Below are positions 30,213-37,666 of a stretch of DNA of 38,625 nt, in pieces; the stretch's first letter is position 1, and every line of letters starts with the position of its first letter. The position numbers and the translations under genes were made by a program. The notes under the pieces are model-generated. The model had not been told where the DNA came from. It did no database searches and saw nothing but the letters and a program-made list of their open reading frames with translations. The DNA comes from Natronococcus jeotgali DSM 18795. Lineage in GTDB: Archaea > Halobacteriota > Halobacteria > Halobacteriales > Natrialbaceae. The stretch covers positions 86,154 to 124,778 of the forward strand of contig NZ_AOIA01000167.1 in assembly GCF_000337695.1 (NCBI RefSeq), read 5' to 3'.

Positions 30213-30551
30213 TTACAGCGGCGCACCGGCTAACACGAGCGTCGCCCGCTCGTCCCCGCGGTTGTGGATTTGGCGGGACTCCTCGGGGTCGAGCCGGATC
30301 GCGTCGCCGCCCTCGAGCGACACCGTCTGCTCGCCGACGCTCACCTCGACGCTGCCCTCGCCGACGTAGTAGACCTCCTCCTGATCGGTGTCGGTCTCGT
30401 CGTGTTCTTTCCCCTCGACGCCGGGCTCGAGCTCGAGTACCGAGAGTCCGAGGTCGTCGGTTCCGAGTGCGTCCTTCAGAAACCACATCCCGCCGTCATC
30501 CTCGGAAATGATCGACTCGACGTCGCTTCGAGAGGCGGTATCGTAGCCCAT
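30213..30551 (-). CDS. Cupin domain protein
   Basis: A protein of 112 residues from ATG 30551. The beta-barrel core has EVYYVGEGSVEVSVGEQTV (cupin motif 1 end) and LDPEESRQIHNRGDERATLV (motif 2 with His). The first motif reads EGKEHDETDTDQEEVYYV, with one His and several acids where usual cupins have HxH, so metal binding may be altered. Small single-domain cupins often bind metals or sugars; the role is unknown. The AKR gene lies upstream on the same strand, 42 bp away, so the two may form an operon. Confidence 0.87.
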   Translation of the reverse strand: MGYDTASRSDVESIISEDDGGMWFLKDALGTDDLGLSVLELEPGVEGKEHDETDTDQEEVYYVGEGSVEVSVGEQTVSLEGGDAIRLDPEESRQIHNRGDERATLVLAGAPL

Positions 30552-30593
30552 GGCCGAGCCATCTCGAGAAGCGACCAAGAGCGTGGCCCCGGC

Positions 30594-31442
30594 TCAGTTC
30601 TCGAGGTCGGTGATCCGGGCGACCTCGTCGTCGGACAGCGAGAGTTGCGAGGCGGCGAGGTTCGACTCGAGGTGGTCGGGATCCGAAGTCCCCGGAATCG
30701 GGAGGATGACGTCGGATCGCTCGAGCAGCCACGCCAGTGCCACCTGTCGCCGGGTCGCGTCGTGGTCCTCGGCGACCTCGTCGAGGGTCTCACCGTGGCT
30801 CTCGAGGTCGTCGCCGTCGATCGGCGCCCACGGGATGAACCCGATCCCGTACTCCTCGCAGGCCTCGAGGACGTCGGCCTCCGAGCGGTCGCCGACGTTG
30901 TACCGGTTCTGGACCGTCGCGACGTCGACGTGCTCGCGGGCCGTCTCGAGCTGGTCGACGGAAACGTTGCTCAGCCCGACCTGCTCGACGAGTCCTTCGT
31001 CTTTCAGTTCGGCGAACGCCTGAACGGAGTCCTCGAAGGGCGTGTCGGGATCGGGACGGTGGTACTGGTAGAGGTCGATGGTGTCGGTTCGGAGCCGATC
31101 GAGCGAGCACAGCACCTGGTTGCGGATGTAGTCGGGATCGCCGTGGTGGAGCCACTCGCCCTCCCGGTTGCGCAGCAGGCCCGCCTTCGAGGCGACCAGC
31201 ACGTCGTCGGGATCGTCGAGCGTCTCGCCGATGAGTCGCTCGCTCACGCCGGGGCCGTAGGAGTCGGCGGTGTCGATGAAGTCGACCCCCCTATCGACGG
31301 CGGTCCGAACCAGTTCGCGGGCGGCGTCCTCGTCCTCCGGCGGGCCGATGATCTCCTCGCCGCAGAGTCGCATCGCCCCGAACCCGAGTCGGTGGACGGT
31401 CGTCGAACCGATCTCGAAGGTATCGCTTTCGTTCTGCGTCAC
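30594..31442 (-). CDS. Aldo/keto reductase
   Basis: A protein of 282 residues from a GTG start at 31442. The catalytic tetrad is visible: Asp and Tyr in FIDTADSYGPG, Lys in VLVASKAGLL and His in LYQYHRPDPD. The NADP-binding end VILPIPGTSDPDHLESNL is typical of AKR. It reduces aldehydes or ketones with NADPH; the substrate is unknown. It is followed by the cupin gene in the same direction. Confidence 0.92.
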   Translation of the reverse strand: MTQNESDTFEIGSTTVHRLGFGAMRLCGEEIIGPPEDEDAARELVRTAVDRGVDFIDTADSYGPGVSERLIGETLDDPDDVLVASKAGLLRNREGEWLHHGDPDYIRNQVLCSLDRLRTDTIDLYQYHRPDPDTPFEDSVQAFAELKDEGLVEQVGLSNVSVDQLETAREHVDVATVQNRYNVGDRSEADVLEACEEYGIGFIPWAPIDGDDLESHGETLDEVAEDHDATRRQVALAWLLERSDVILPIPGTSDPDHLESNLAASQLSLSDDEVARITDLEN

Positions 31443-31588
31443 AGACGTAGTACCCGAACCGGTCGGTTAACTGTTGAGCGTTGGTCTGCCGGCCGACTCG
31501 GCCAGTCGGGGCTCGGGGAACTCGCGCCGAGACCGACGCCGTCGATCACAGCTGAGCGTCGAACCGCGCGCCCTCGCGAGTTCGCACG

Positions 31589-31978
31589 TCAGAACTCCTC
31601 GGCGGTGTCGATGCCGACGACGACGCCACGCTCGTCGGCGGCGAAGCGCTCGTCGGCGTCGACGGCATCGGAAAACAGAAGCCGCGCCTGTTCGGTGTGG
31701 GCGGACGCGACCGCAGCGTCGACTTCGTCGTCGAAATCGAACGCCGCGAGCAGGTCGTCCCAGACGGGTTCGGGCACGCGGTACGCTCGCGTTCCGTCGA
31801 CGGTAACGTAATCGTACTCCCGCTCGAGTTCGGCGTGGCGGCCGATCAGCGTCGAGTGCAAGACGACGAGTGCGTCGGCGATCGCGTCCACGGTAGCGTC
31901 CGAGCGGTCCGCGGTTCGTTCGAGCGTCTCGTCGCTGATGGCCGATTCGCCGGTTTCGGACGACTGATCGTCGGACAT
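31589..31978 (-). CDS. Uncharacterised haloarchaeal protein
   Basis: A protein of 129 residues from ATG 31978. The N-terminal ~25 residues are disordered and acidic. The rest contains a helix (DATVDAIADALVVLHSTLIG), a short beta segment (YDYVTVDGTRAYRVPEPVWD) and a helical C-terminus ending GVVVGIDTAEEF. The family is not recognised. No operon partner is obvious: 146 bp separate it from the AKR start. Confidence 0.65.
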   Translation of the reverse strand: MSDDQSSETGESAISDETLERTADRSDATVDAIADALVVLHSTLIGRHAELEREYDYVTVDGTRAYRVPEPVWDDLLAAFDFDDEVDAAVASAHTEQARLLFSDAVDADERFAADERGVVVGIDTAEEF

Positions 31979-32108
31979 ACGCGGACGAGGGGACGCGACG
32001 GCTACCAGTGTTAGGCTTGCAGCCGTACGAGATCTCGAGCGGCGTCGGATTCGGCCGTCCCGACCTCGAGGAGTCGAACCGCCGTCGCCGCGAATGACGT
32101 ACTCACTG

Positions 32109-32136
32109 CGCTCGCGGGAACGGGGACAGCTCGATC
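32109..32136 (+). repeat. 28-bp direct repeat near the second element, copy 1
   Basis: CGCTCGCGGGAACGGGG followed by ACAGCTCGATC. It recurs at 32344-32371 with two differences (A for G, C for A). The two copies bracket the tRNA 3'-end fragments. Confidence 0.6.
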
Positions 32137-32185
32137 TTTAGTCGAGTGCGACAGCTCTTCGAATGGAAATCGTGTAAAAGCTGGA

Positions 32186-32206
32186 TACCGCCTCCCGGAT
32201 TTGAAC
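32186..32206 (-). repeat. tRNA 3'-end fragment, distal copy (att scar)
   Basis: On the minus strand it reads GTTCAAATCCGGGAGGCGG and the next bases, the T-loop, 3' T-stem and 3' acceptor strand of a tRNA. The 5' T-stem is missing, so it is a fragment and not a gene. 19 nt are identical with the copy 100 bp to the right. Confidence 0.65.
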
Positions 32207-32285
32207 TACGGTCGGAGCAAGCTCCTCCCTGATTCAAAGCTGGTCGGATGGATTTCTCTCGCTCATGGATTGTTCGCGAGAGAAA

Positions 32286-32306
32286 TGCCGCCTCCCGGAT
32301 TTGAAC
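32286..32306 (-). repeat. tRNA 3'-end fragment, proximal copy (attL of second element)
   Basis: Minus strand GTTCAAATCCGGGAGGCGG plus CA, again without the 5' T-stem. It lies 95 bp before the integrase start and is the likely left attachment site of the element now present. Confidence 0.7.
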
Positions 32307-32343
32307 CTTCGGCGAGCTTTGCTCGCCGTGGACCCATTCGCTC

Positions 32344-32371
32344 CGCTCACGGGACCGGGGACAGCTCGATC
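32344..32371 (+). repeat. 28-bp direct repeat near the second element, copy 2
   Basis: CGCTCACGGGACCGGGG followed by ACAGCTCGATC, just before the integrase gene; see the first copy at 32109. It could be an arm-type integrase site or part of a repeated att region. Confidence 0.55.
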
Positions 32372-32400
32372 CGACGCTCATGGGCGCTTCGGTGAACCCC

Positions 32401-33429
32401 ATGACAAAGAACGATCTCGAACCCATCTCGCCTGCTGAGGCGAAGAATATGTACCTCGATGCGAGGAAGCAAGAGGTATCGCAAAGCACGCTCGACGGCT
32501 ATCACTATCGGCTCAAGCATTTCATCCGATGGTGCGAAGAGGTCGAGCGAATCGACAATATGAACGATCTCTCCGGTCGGGATCTGCAGCGATACAAGAC
32601 CTGGCGGAGAGACGATGGTGATCTGAAGCCGATCTCACTCGAGGGACAATTGGACGCCCTTCGGATCTTCATCCGTTGGTGCGGATCGATCGATGCAGTC
32701 GAGCCAGATCTTCACGAGAAATTCGAGGCGCTCATGCCGAAGCTCGAGAAGACCGATGAGCAGAGCGAAACTATCCTCGAAGTCGATCAGGCGGAAGCTC
32801 TGCTCGAGTATCAGCGGAAATTCGAGCACGCCTCTCGCCCTCATATCATCATAGAGATCCTATGGCATACCGGGATTCGACTTGGTGCCCTGCACTCTCT
32901 GGACCTCGATGACTACGATGAAGAGCATGAACGGCTGGCTCTCCGCCATCGACCGGAATCTGAGACTCCTCTCAAGAACGGGAAAGAGGGGGAGCGGATG
33001 ATCGCTCTTAGTCCGGAGGTTTGCCGAGTGATCGAGGACTGGCGGGATCATCATCGCCATGACGTTGAGGATGATTATGGCCGGGAGCCTCTTCTCACGA
33101 GCCGAAATGGACGGATGAATCGCTCGAGCATTCGGGATGCAGTCTATCTGGTCACTCGTCCATGCTACTACTCCAACGAATGCCCGAAGGACCGAGATCC
33201 CGATGACTGCGAAGCTGCTGAATATGGAGGATACTGCAAATGCCCGATCAACGTCTCTCCTCACGATATCCGGCGAGGCTCGATCACTAACTTCCTGACC
33301 GAAGATGTCCCTGAGAAGGTCGTCTCCGATCGAATGAACGTAGGACAGGACGTCCTCGATAAGCATTATGACAAACGGGGCGAGGAGGTGAAGGTCGAGC
33401 AGAGACGAGGCTACCTCGAGAACATCTAA
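32401..33429 (+). CDS. Tyrosine integrase of the second element
   Basis: A protein of 342 residues from ATG 32401 (an in-frame ATG lies 21 bp earlier). Residues ~15-105 are the core-binding domain (YHYRLKHFIRWCEEVERI, MNDLSGRDLQRYKTWRR). The catalytic domain has Arg160 in WHTGIRLGALHSLD, His288 and Arg291 in SPHDIRRGSITNF, and the nucleophile Tyr323 in VLDKHYDKRGEE. A Cys-rich insertion (CYYSNECPKDRDPDDC, GGYCKCP) between the boxes may bind zinc, as in other haloarchaeal integrases. All catalytic residues are present, so it is probably active. It is homologous to the integrase remnant at 13395. Confidence 0.92.
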   Translation: MTKNDLEPISPAEAKNMYLDARKQEVSQSTLDGYHYRLKHFIRWCEEVERIDNMNDLSGRDLQRYKTWRRDDGDLKPISLEGQLDALRIFIRWCGSIDAVEPDLHEKFEALMPKLEKTDEQSETILEVDQAEALLEYQRKFEHASRPHIIIEILWHTGIRLGALHSLDLDDYDEEHERLALRHRPESETPLKNGKEGERMIALSPEVCRVIEDWRDHHRHDVEDDYGREPLLTSRNGRMNRSSIRDAVYLVTRPCYYSNECPKDRDPDDCEAAEYGGYCKCPINVSPHDIRRGSITNFLTEDVPEKVVSDRMNVGQDVLDKHYDKRGEEVKVEQRRGYLENI

Positions 33430-33531
33430 GCCCCGATCTCCCCCGATTCTCGAATCCTGTCCTTTCCATCTCGCCAGAATCGAATCTGAGGAGCGAGAAG
33501 GCGGTCCTGAGTGATTCCTGTCTGTGAGGCA

Positions 33532-33687
33532 ATGGGAAATATTGACTCGAGGGTATCGCCGATCAGAGAAGCGAATAGCGCGCTTAGATTAGCGAATGGG
33601 CCAGATGGAGAACTCGGAATTCATAGCTTTGAAGATTCTACATTACGGATTTTCCGTCTCATAATCATTATGGCCATGGATATATAA
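33532..33687 (+). CDS. Possible 51-residue microprotein
   Basis: ATG 33532 opens a 51-residue frame (MGNIDSRVSPIREANSALRL at its start) ending in TAA at 33685. A GTGAGG lies just upstream. The tail FRLIIIMAMDI is hydrophobic. It overlaps the likely promoter of the next gene, and I cannot show that it is translated. Confidence 0.3.
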   Translation: MGNIDSRVSPIREANSALRLANGPDGELGIHSFEDSTLRIFRLIIIMAMDI

Positions 33688-33696
33688 AATTCTGAC

Positions 33697-33834
33697 ATGG
33701 CTGAAACAGCAAAACCACAGATCTACGCAACGGACGAAACTCATAAAGAAGCTCGAGTGGTGAAGGCAAAGCTCGGCCTGACGTGGGATGAATTCGTCCA
33801 GAAGGCCGCTGAAGAGCTAGACCCTGACAAGTAG
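33697..33834 (+). CDS. RHH-like microprotein 1
   Basis: A 45-residue protein starting MAETAKPQIYATDETHKEAR and containing AKLGLTWDEFVQKAAEEL. The strand followed by two helices with (L/I)TWxxF is the pattern of small ribbon-helix-helix or Arc-like proteins. It resembles the minus-strand protein at 36964-37122 (NHGITWSDFLEQGANKL). A TATATAAAAT tract lies 8-17 bp upstream. It is a predicted DNA-binding regulator of the element. Confidence 0.6.
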   Translation: MAETAKPQIYATDETHKEARVVKAKLGLTWDEFVQKAAEELDPDK

Positions 33835-33843
33835 GTAGGAACA

Positions 33844-33933
33844 ATGCAAATGATAGCGAATGGGGGCGAGGCCCTAACTCGAAACCCCCGAGCGATTGAG
33901 GATGAAGCCGAAGGATGGAGGCCCTCGACATGA
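33844..33933 (+). CDS. Possible 29-residue leader peptide
   Basis: ATG 33844 to TGA 33933 encodes MQMIANGGEALTRNPRAIED and nine more residues, between the RHH-like gene and the helicase gene. The frame has element-like codon use, but its size makes it uncertain. Confidence 0.25.
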   Translation: MQMIANGGEALTRNPRAIEDEAEGWRPST

Positions 33934-33957
33934 TGTCCAAGAGGGAGGCTCTCAGAC

Positions 33958-35778
33958 ATGACTAAATCAGAGATCCAGCAAGATAAGAATTCTGGCGAAG
34001 ATAGGAGTGAAAACCCAGTAGAGCAGCGATTTCGCCTTTCCGACCATGACGATATTCAGCAGCGAACTAAGCATCTCCTCAGCCGAGCCGTGCAGGCCAA
34101 CCAGTCGATGCTTATCGATGCACCGCCGGCCAGTGGGAAGACGACGAAAACCTTCGAAGTGATCGATGAAGCAGACGACACCTTCACCTATCTGACTAAG
34201 CGCGAGGACCTGTACGAGCAGGCAGAGAACCTCGGTGAGGAATCCGACCTCTCCTTGACCATCATCCCGAGTCCTCACCGGAGCTGCCCATCCTTCGACT
34301 CGACATCACCGCATTATCATCCCGAGGCTCCAGAATTGCATGGCCTCGGTGTCCGAGCAGGACAGCTTCACGACCTCTTAGACCTGACCTGCACCCCTGA
34401 TTGCCCCTATCAGAAGTTCTGGGAGGATTTCGAGGCAGCAGAACATGACGTCCTCGTGGGGCACTACAAGCATGCATATATCTCGTCGGTGATTGAGGAT
34501 CGCGTCGTCATCATCGATGAGTTCCCCGGTGATGCCTTCGAGCAGCCGTTCAAGGATGCTCCGAAGATGCTCAGTCGCTTCCTGAAAGTCACTGATGATA
34601 TTCCCTTCGACGATTGGGACGATCTCATCATAGCCGATGAAGACGAGAAGGAGCAGGCCTACGAGTGGTTCGCAGCGAATGGTATCGAGGAGGATGCCGA
34701 GATCATCATCGAAGCCGATAAGACGACTAGATATCATGCTATCGCACCGTTCCTCACCTGGACCGTACTTGAATCGCTCAAAGGCGACAACGGATTCGGA
34801 TTCCCGTGGTTCAATTTAGAAGCCTCAGAGACCATTTCGACTTCCTTCGGTGAACTAGAGAACAATCGACGGGTGGCTATCGACCACGAGGAGCGGAGGA
34901 TCCACGTCCTGACCCAACCGAATCTTGATGATGCGAAGAGGGTCATCGGTCTCGACGGAACACCTCTCCCGGAGCAATGGGGGCTGGTCACCGGCGAAGA
35001 CTTCGATCATGAGACGTTGATCGAACAGGATACAGCGATGAATAGCTATATCCGCGATATCCTCGGCGTCTCAGTGAAGCAGGCAAACGATCATCTGAAA
35101 GCCTATCATGGTGGACATATCACCGCAAATCGCGACGAGGCCATCCTGTATGGCGTCGAGGTCAAAGAGGGACAGAAGCCGGCGCTAATCGCTCCGAAAA
35201 AGGCCATTGACGCCTACCGAGATGTAGGGATTCTCGACCGCACGAATCACTGGATGAACTACGCGAATGTCCTCAGCTCGAATGATTTCAAGGACGAACC
35301 AGTCGGCGTGATTCATGGCGCTCCACATCCAGGTGATGCAACGTTGAAGAAATGGGCAGCCTACTTCGGTCATCATATTGAGGGCCGTGGTGAGGGGATG
35401 GAGAAGACCTACGGAGACTTCGGGGATCGGCTCTACCACCACTTCGTTCATAATCAGGTCCTGCAGGCGATTCTTCGATTCGGCCGTGGAGAGTCGGAGG
35501 CGACGGTTTACGTGAATACTGCTGCGATTCCAGATTGGCTCGATATTGATGGTAAGGTGAATCCCAAACTGTTCAATAGATCGAATAAGCGGGCGATTGC
35601 AGATTATCTCCGGGAGGTCGGTGATCAAGGAGCGAGTAAGAGTGATCTCGCCGATGAAGTTGACGTTACTGAGAAAACGATTAAAAACAGACTCAACGAA
35701 TTCGATGAGGAGGGACTAATCGAAGAAGTACAGGAATCTGATTGGCCGTATCGGAAGATCTATAGATGGTCTCCATGA
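33958..35778 (+). CDS. XPD/DinG-like superfamily 2 helicase with C-terminal winged helix
   Basis: A protein of 606 residues. Walker A is IDAPPASGKTTKT (~53-65). Between motifs I and II are Cys110 (HRSCPSF), Cys145 and Cys149 (LTCTPDCPY), followed by HDVLVGHYKHAYI (~163-175) and Walker B RVVIIDEFPGD (~182-192). This order matches iron-sulfur helicases of the XPD/DinG type, but only three Cys are visible. Motif VI is NQVLQAILRFGRGESEATVYV (~485-505, written in parts: NQVLQAILRFGRG, ESEATVYV). The last ~65 residues form a winged helix (SKSDLADEVDVTEKTIKNRL). It is the likely replication helicase of the element; a large hairpin lies just after it. Confidence 0.8.
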   Translation: MTKSEIQQDKNSGEDRSENPVEQRFRLSDHDDIQQRTKHLLSRAVQANQSMLIDAPPASGKTTKTFEVIDEADDTFTYLTKREDLYEQAENLGEESDLSLTIIPSPHRSCPSFDSTSPHYHPEAPELHGLGVRAGQLHDLLDLTCTPDCPYQKFWEDFEAAEHDVLVGHYKHAYISSVIEDRVVIIDEFPGDAFEQPFKDAPKMLSRFLKVTDDIPFDDWDDLIIADEDEKEQAYEWFAANGIEEDAEIIIEADKTTRYHAIAPFLTWTVLESLKGDNGFGFPWFNLEASETISTSFGELENNRRVAIDHEERRIHVLTQPNLDDAKRVIGLDGTPLPEQWGLVTGEDFDHETLIEQDTAMNSYIRDILGVSVKQANDHLKAYHGGHITANRDEAILYGVEVKEGQKPALIAPKKAIDAYRDVGILDRTNHWMNYANVLSSNDFKDEPVGVIHGAPHPGDATLKKWAAYFGHHIEGRGEGMEKTYGDFGDRLYHHFVHNQVLQAILRFGRGESEATVYVNTAAIPDWLDIDGKVNPKLFNRSNKRAIADYLREVGDQGASKSDLADEVDVTEKTIKNRLNEFDEEGLIEEVQESDWPYRKIYRWSP

Positions 35779-35783
35779 CAAGA

Positions 35784-35845
35784 TGTCTCATCGGTGGAAA
35801 AACCTCCATTAGTGTTATTATGGGGATCTTTCCACCGATGAGACA
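35784..35845 (+). repeat. Large hairpin with 17-bp perfect arms
   Basis: TGTCTCATCGGTGGAAA at 35784-35800 pairs perfectly with TTTCCACCGATGAGACA at 35829-35845. The 28-nt loop can itself pair CTCCAT with ATGGGG. It begins 5 bp after the helicase stop codon. Candidate roles are a replication origin or nick site, a regulator's binding site, or a very strong terminator. Confidence 0.75.
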
Positions 35846-36009
35846 GAGTATCATGGGCAGATATACTCTATCGAACCCCTTACTCGATCGACCCCCTCCA
35901 TCATTGAGTGCGCTTGACCGAGCTATCGACTGACGATCAACAAATGACCGAGGACAACGAAGATGCCAGACAGTAACAAGTATACCGAATCGAACGAAGG
36001 CGATCGTAA

Positions 36010-36462
36010 ATGAGTACCACCAGTCCAAAGCAGGATCTCGATCGGATCCGCCAAGTCCGCGATAGAAAGGGTGACTCGAGCGAGGAGATCCAAGTCGAAG
36101 TACTCACATGCCCCATTGAGGACTGCTCTCGGACTATCATCGATGACCCCCGTGATCTGCGGAGTCATGTACGAGAGGCAGGAGGCGACCACAAAGGGCT
36201 CAGCCTTAATGAGAACCTTGAGATCATCGAGTATGTCGAGCCAGAGGATGATGAACCCGATGAGAGCGGCGAGAATGCGGTTCAAAGCGATTCCAAAGAA
36301 GAGTCCGATGATGGCCCCACAGAAGAGGAAGAATCGCCTGAGAAAGCGGAGATCGATTCTGAAGCGATCGGTGAGAGTGAATATCATGCGCTATGGGCTG
36401 GTAATCCGGACGATGATAACGGACTCTGGGGACCCGGAATCCCAAAAGAGGAGGTGAGGTAG
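36010..36462 (+). CDS. C2H2-like zinc-finger protein with acidic tail
   Basis: A protein of 150 residues from ATG 36010. At ~33-60 there is VLTCPIEDCSRTIIDDPRDL and then RSHVREAGGDHKG, a C-x4-C ... H-x7-H zinc finger. The rest is a long, low-complexity acidic stretch (EPEDDEPDESG, EEESPEKAE), and the C-terminus is ALWAGNPDDDNGLWGPG. It is a likely DNA- or protein-binding accessory protein of the element. The next zinc-finger gene starts one base after its stop. Confidence 0.65.
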   Translation: MSTTSPKQDLDRIRQVRDRKGDSSEEIQVEVLTCPIEDCSRTIIDDPRDLRSHVREAGGDHKGLSLNENLEIIEYVEPEDDEPDESGENAVQSDSKEESDDGPTEEEESPEKAEIDSEAIGESEYHALWAGNPDDDNGLWGPGIPKEEVR

Positions 36463-36642
36463 ATGGGCTCTTGGACCTGTGGCCTCTGTGAATGCGAGGA
36501 ACGATGGCCTTCGAAGCAAGCCGCTCTCGGTCATATAGAGGACCACCATCTCGAGTCACTACTCCGTGCATCTCTCGAAAGAAGCGACGAGAATCCCACT
36601 GAAGCCCTATCGGTATCAGAGAACGCCTCTAATAGCGATTGA
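36463..36642 (+). CDS. C2H2 zinc-finger microprotein
   Basis: A 59-residue protein starting MGSWTCGLCECEERWPSKQA and then ALGHIEDHHLE: C-x2-C, a 12-residue spacer and H-x3-H/H, a classic C2H2 finger of archaeal mobile elements. The start directly follows the stop of the preceding gene, with GAGGTGAG as the ribosome binding site inside it. The acidic tail ends SENASNSD. Confidence 0.75.
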   Translation: MGSWTCGLCECEERWPSKQAALGHIEDHHLESLLRASLERSDENPTEALSVSENASNSD

Positions 36643-36694
36643 CTCCCCTACTCTGCAGAAGGATTATCTTGCTGACTATTCAATCTCAATCCGT

Positions 36695-36711
36695 CGGAGG
36701 GAGAACCTCCG
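36695..36711 (+). repeat. Short hairpin
   Basis: CGGAGG GAGAA CCTCCG is a perfect 6-bp stem with a 5-nt loop, 52 bp after the zinc-finger microprotein stop. It could be an RNA terminator-like structure or sequester the start of the frame at 36712. Confidence 0.4.
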
Positions 36712-36783
36712 ATGTCATGGGGTTCGCGCGCCGAGCTCGTTAACGAGCTTCTCGACGGAACCACTCAAGGGTGGGAGGAATAG
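36712..36783 (+). CDS. Possible 23-residue microprotein containing a 16-bp palindrome
   Basis: ATG 36712 begins MSWGSRAELVNELLDGTTQG and ends at TAG 36783. The frame contains the perfect palindrome AGCTCGTTAACGAGCT (36734-36749). The amino-acid pattern is helix-like, but it could equally be an operator with a chance frame. GGAGGG lies upstream within the hairpin. Confidence 0.3.
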   Translation: MSWGSRAELVNELLDGTTQGWEE

Positions 36784-36799
36784 TCCCCCTCTCACTACT

Positions 36800-36967
36800 T
36801 TAGGACTCAAATGAAGTCTGTTCTTGAATCTTCGATTCGAGCCATGCAAAGATAGCGATGACGGCCAATATGGAGAATACGAGCTGTGGGACGATTTGAG
36901 GAGCGACGATCGGAATCATGGCTCCACAACCGATCGTGACTATCGTATAGATGCTCGAGCGTCTCAT
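36800..36967 (-). CDS. Two-helix membrane microprotein
   Basis: A 55-residue protein from ATG 36967: MRRSSIYTIVTIGCGAMIPI, then VPQLVFSILAVIAIFAWLES and a polar tail KIQEQTSFES. It has two predicted membrane segments with a basic N-terminus. The ATG overlaps the stop of the RHH-like gene upstream in an ATGA, so the two are translationally coupled. The role is unknown; membrane microproteins next to small regulators in mobile elements can act in superinfection exclusion or as toxins. Confidence 0.65.
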   Translation of the reverse strand: MRRSSIYTIVTIGCGAMIPIVAPQIVPQLVFSILAVIAIFAWLESKIQEQTSFES

Positions 36968-37122
36968 TGGTCTATCTCTGATTCTTTCTTCAATTTGTTC
37001 GCGCCTTGCTCGAGGAAGTCGGACCAGGTGATACCGTGGTTCTCCTTGACCTCTCGAGCCGCTTGGATCGATTCTTCTCTCGCAGCAATATCTTTGTAAT
37101 TTGACGGGTACGCCATATCCAT
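36964..37122 (-). CDS. RHH-like microprotein 2
   Basis: A 52-residue protein from ATG 37122 (or 37116): MDMAYPSNYKDIAAREESIQ, then EVKENHGITWSDFLEQGANK and LKKESEIDQ. The (I/L)TWxxFLxxxA pattern matches RHH-like microprotein 1 at 33697. It is read opposite to all other genes of the element and is coupled by a 4-bp overlap to the membrane microprotein gene. Confidence 0.65.
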   Translation of the reverse strand: MDMAYPSNYKDIAAREESIQAAREVKENHGITWSDFLEQGANKLKKESEIDQ

Positions 37123-37353
37123 ATGATCGAGCTATTCCCAATTAAGACTCCTGCGCCAGTGAAATCGTCTCGAGCGGATCTCAGAACCGATTGGTAGCTG
37201 AGATTCCATATCTGCTCATCTCCGCCTATTCGAGCCGGATTCACTGACAGAGCAAGGGGATTCAGTCTATTCACCGACAAATCGATTAGAGCCCGCTTCT
37301 CGCTCTTTCTGAGAGCAAGACGGTTTATCCTCTCTCATCTCAGATCTCTTACC

Positions 37354-37458
37354 ATGCCTCACGTTAAGAGCCGGTGTCTGGAATGCCGGAAGGGCTTCAC
37401 CAATGTCGGTGAGATGCAACTTCACCACATCCTCAATCATCGAGGCGACGATGAGTAG
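37354..37458 (+). CDS. 34-residue C2H2 zinc-finger microprotein
   Basis: It starts MPHVKSRCLECRKGFTNVGE and continues MQLHHILNHRGDDE. C-x2-C, Phe and H-x4-H make a minimal complete zinc finger in 34 residues. A TTTATC box ~28 bp upstream suggests a leaderless transcript. The stop overlaps the next start as ATGAGTAG, so it is coupled to the next zinc-finger gene. Confidence 0.6.
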   Translation: MPHVKSRCLECRKGFTNVGEMQLHHILNHRGDDE

Positions 37459-37666
37459 TGGGGGTGATATATGGCGATGCCCGACGTGTGGAACGGCTTT
37501 TTTCGAAGAGGGAGCGATGAAGGGTCATTCGTTCCAAGTCCACGGAGAGTTCGTTAGGGAAGGCGAGACAGAACCAGACCAGATCTCCATGAGCGAGGAG
37601 CCAGATCCCTCAGGTGAGTCCAAGTTCCCATATGCAGGTCCCGAATTCTCCGTTCCCACCGAGTGA
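37451..37666 (+). CDS. C2H2 zinc-finger protein
   Basis: A 71-residue protein from ATG 37451: MSSGGDIWRCPTCGTAFFEE followed by GAMKGHSFQVHGEFV, a C-x2-C ... H-x4-H finger in residues ~10-31, then an acidic disordered tail. It overlaps the preceding zinc-finger gene by 8 bp. It is a predicted nucleic-acid-binding protein of the element. Confidence 0.72.
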   Translation: MSSGGDIWRCPTCGTAFFEEGAMKGHSFQVHGEFVREGETEPDQISMSEEPDPSGESKFPYAGPEFSVPTE

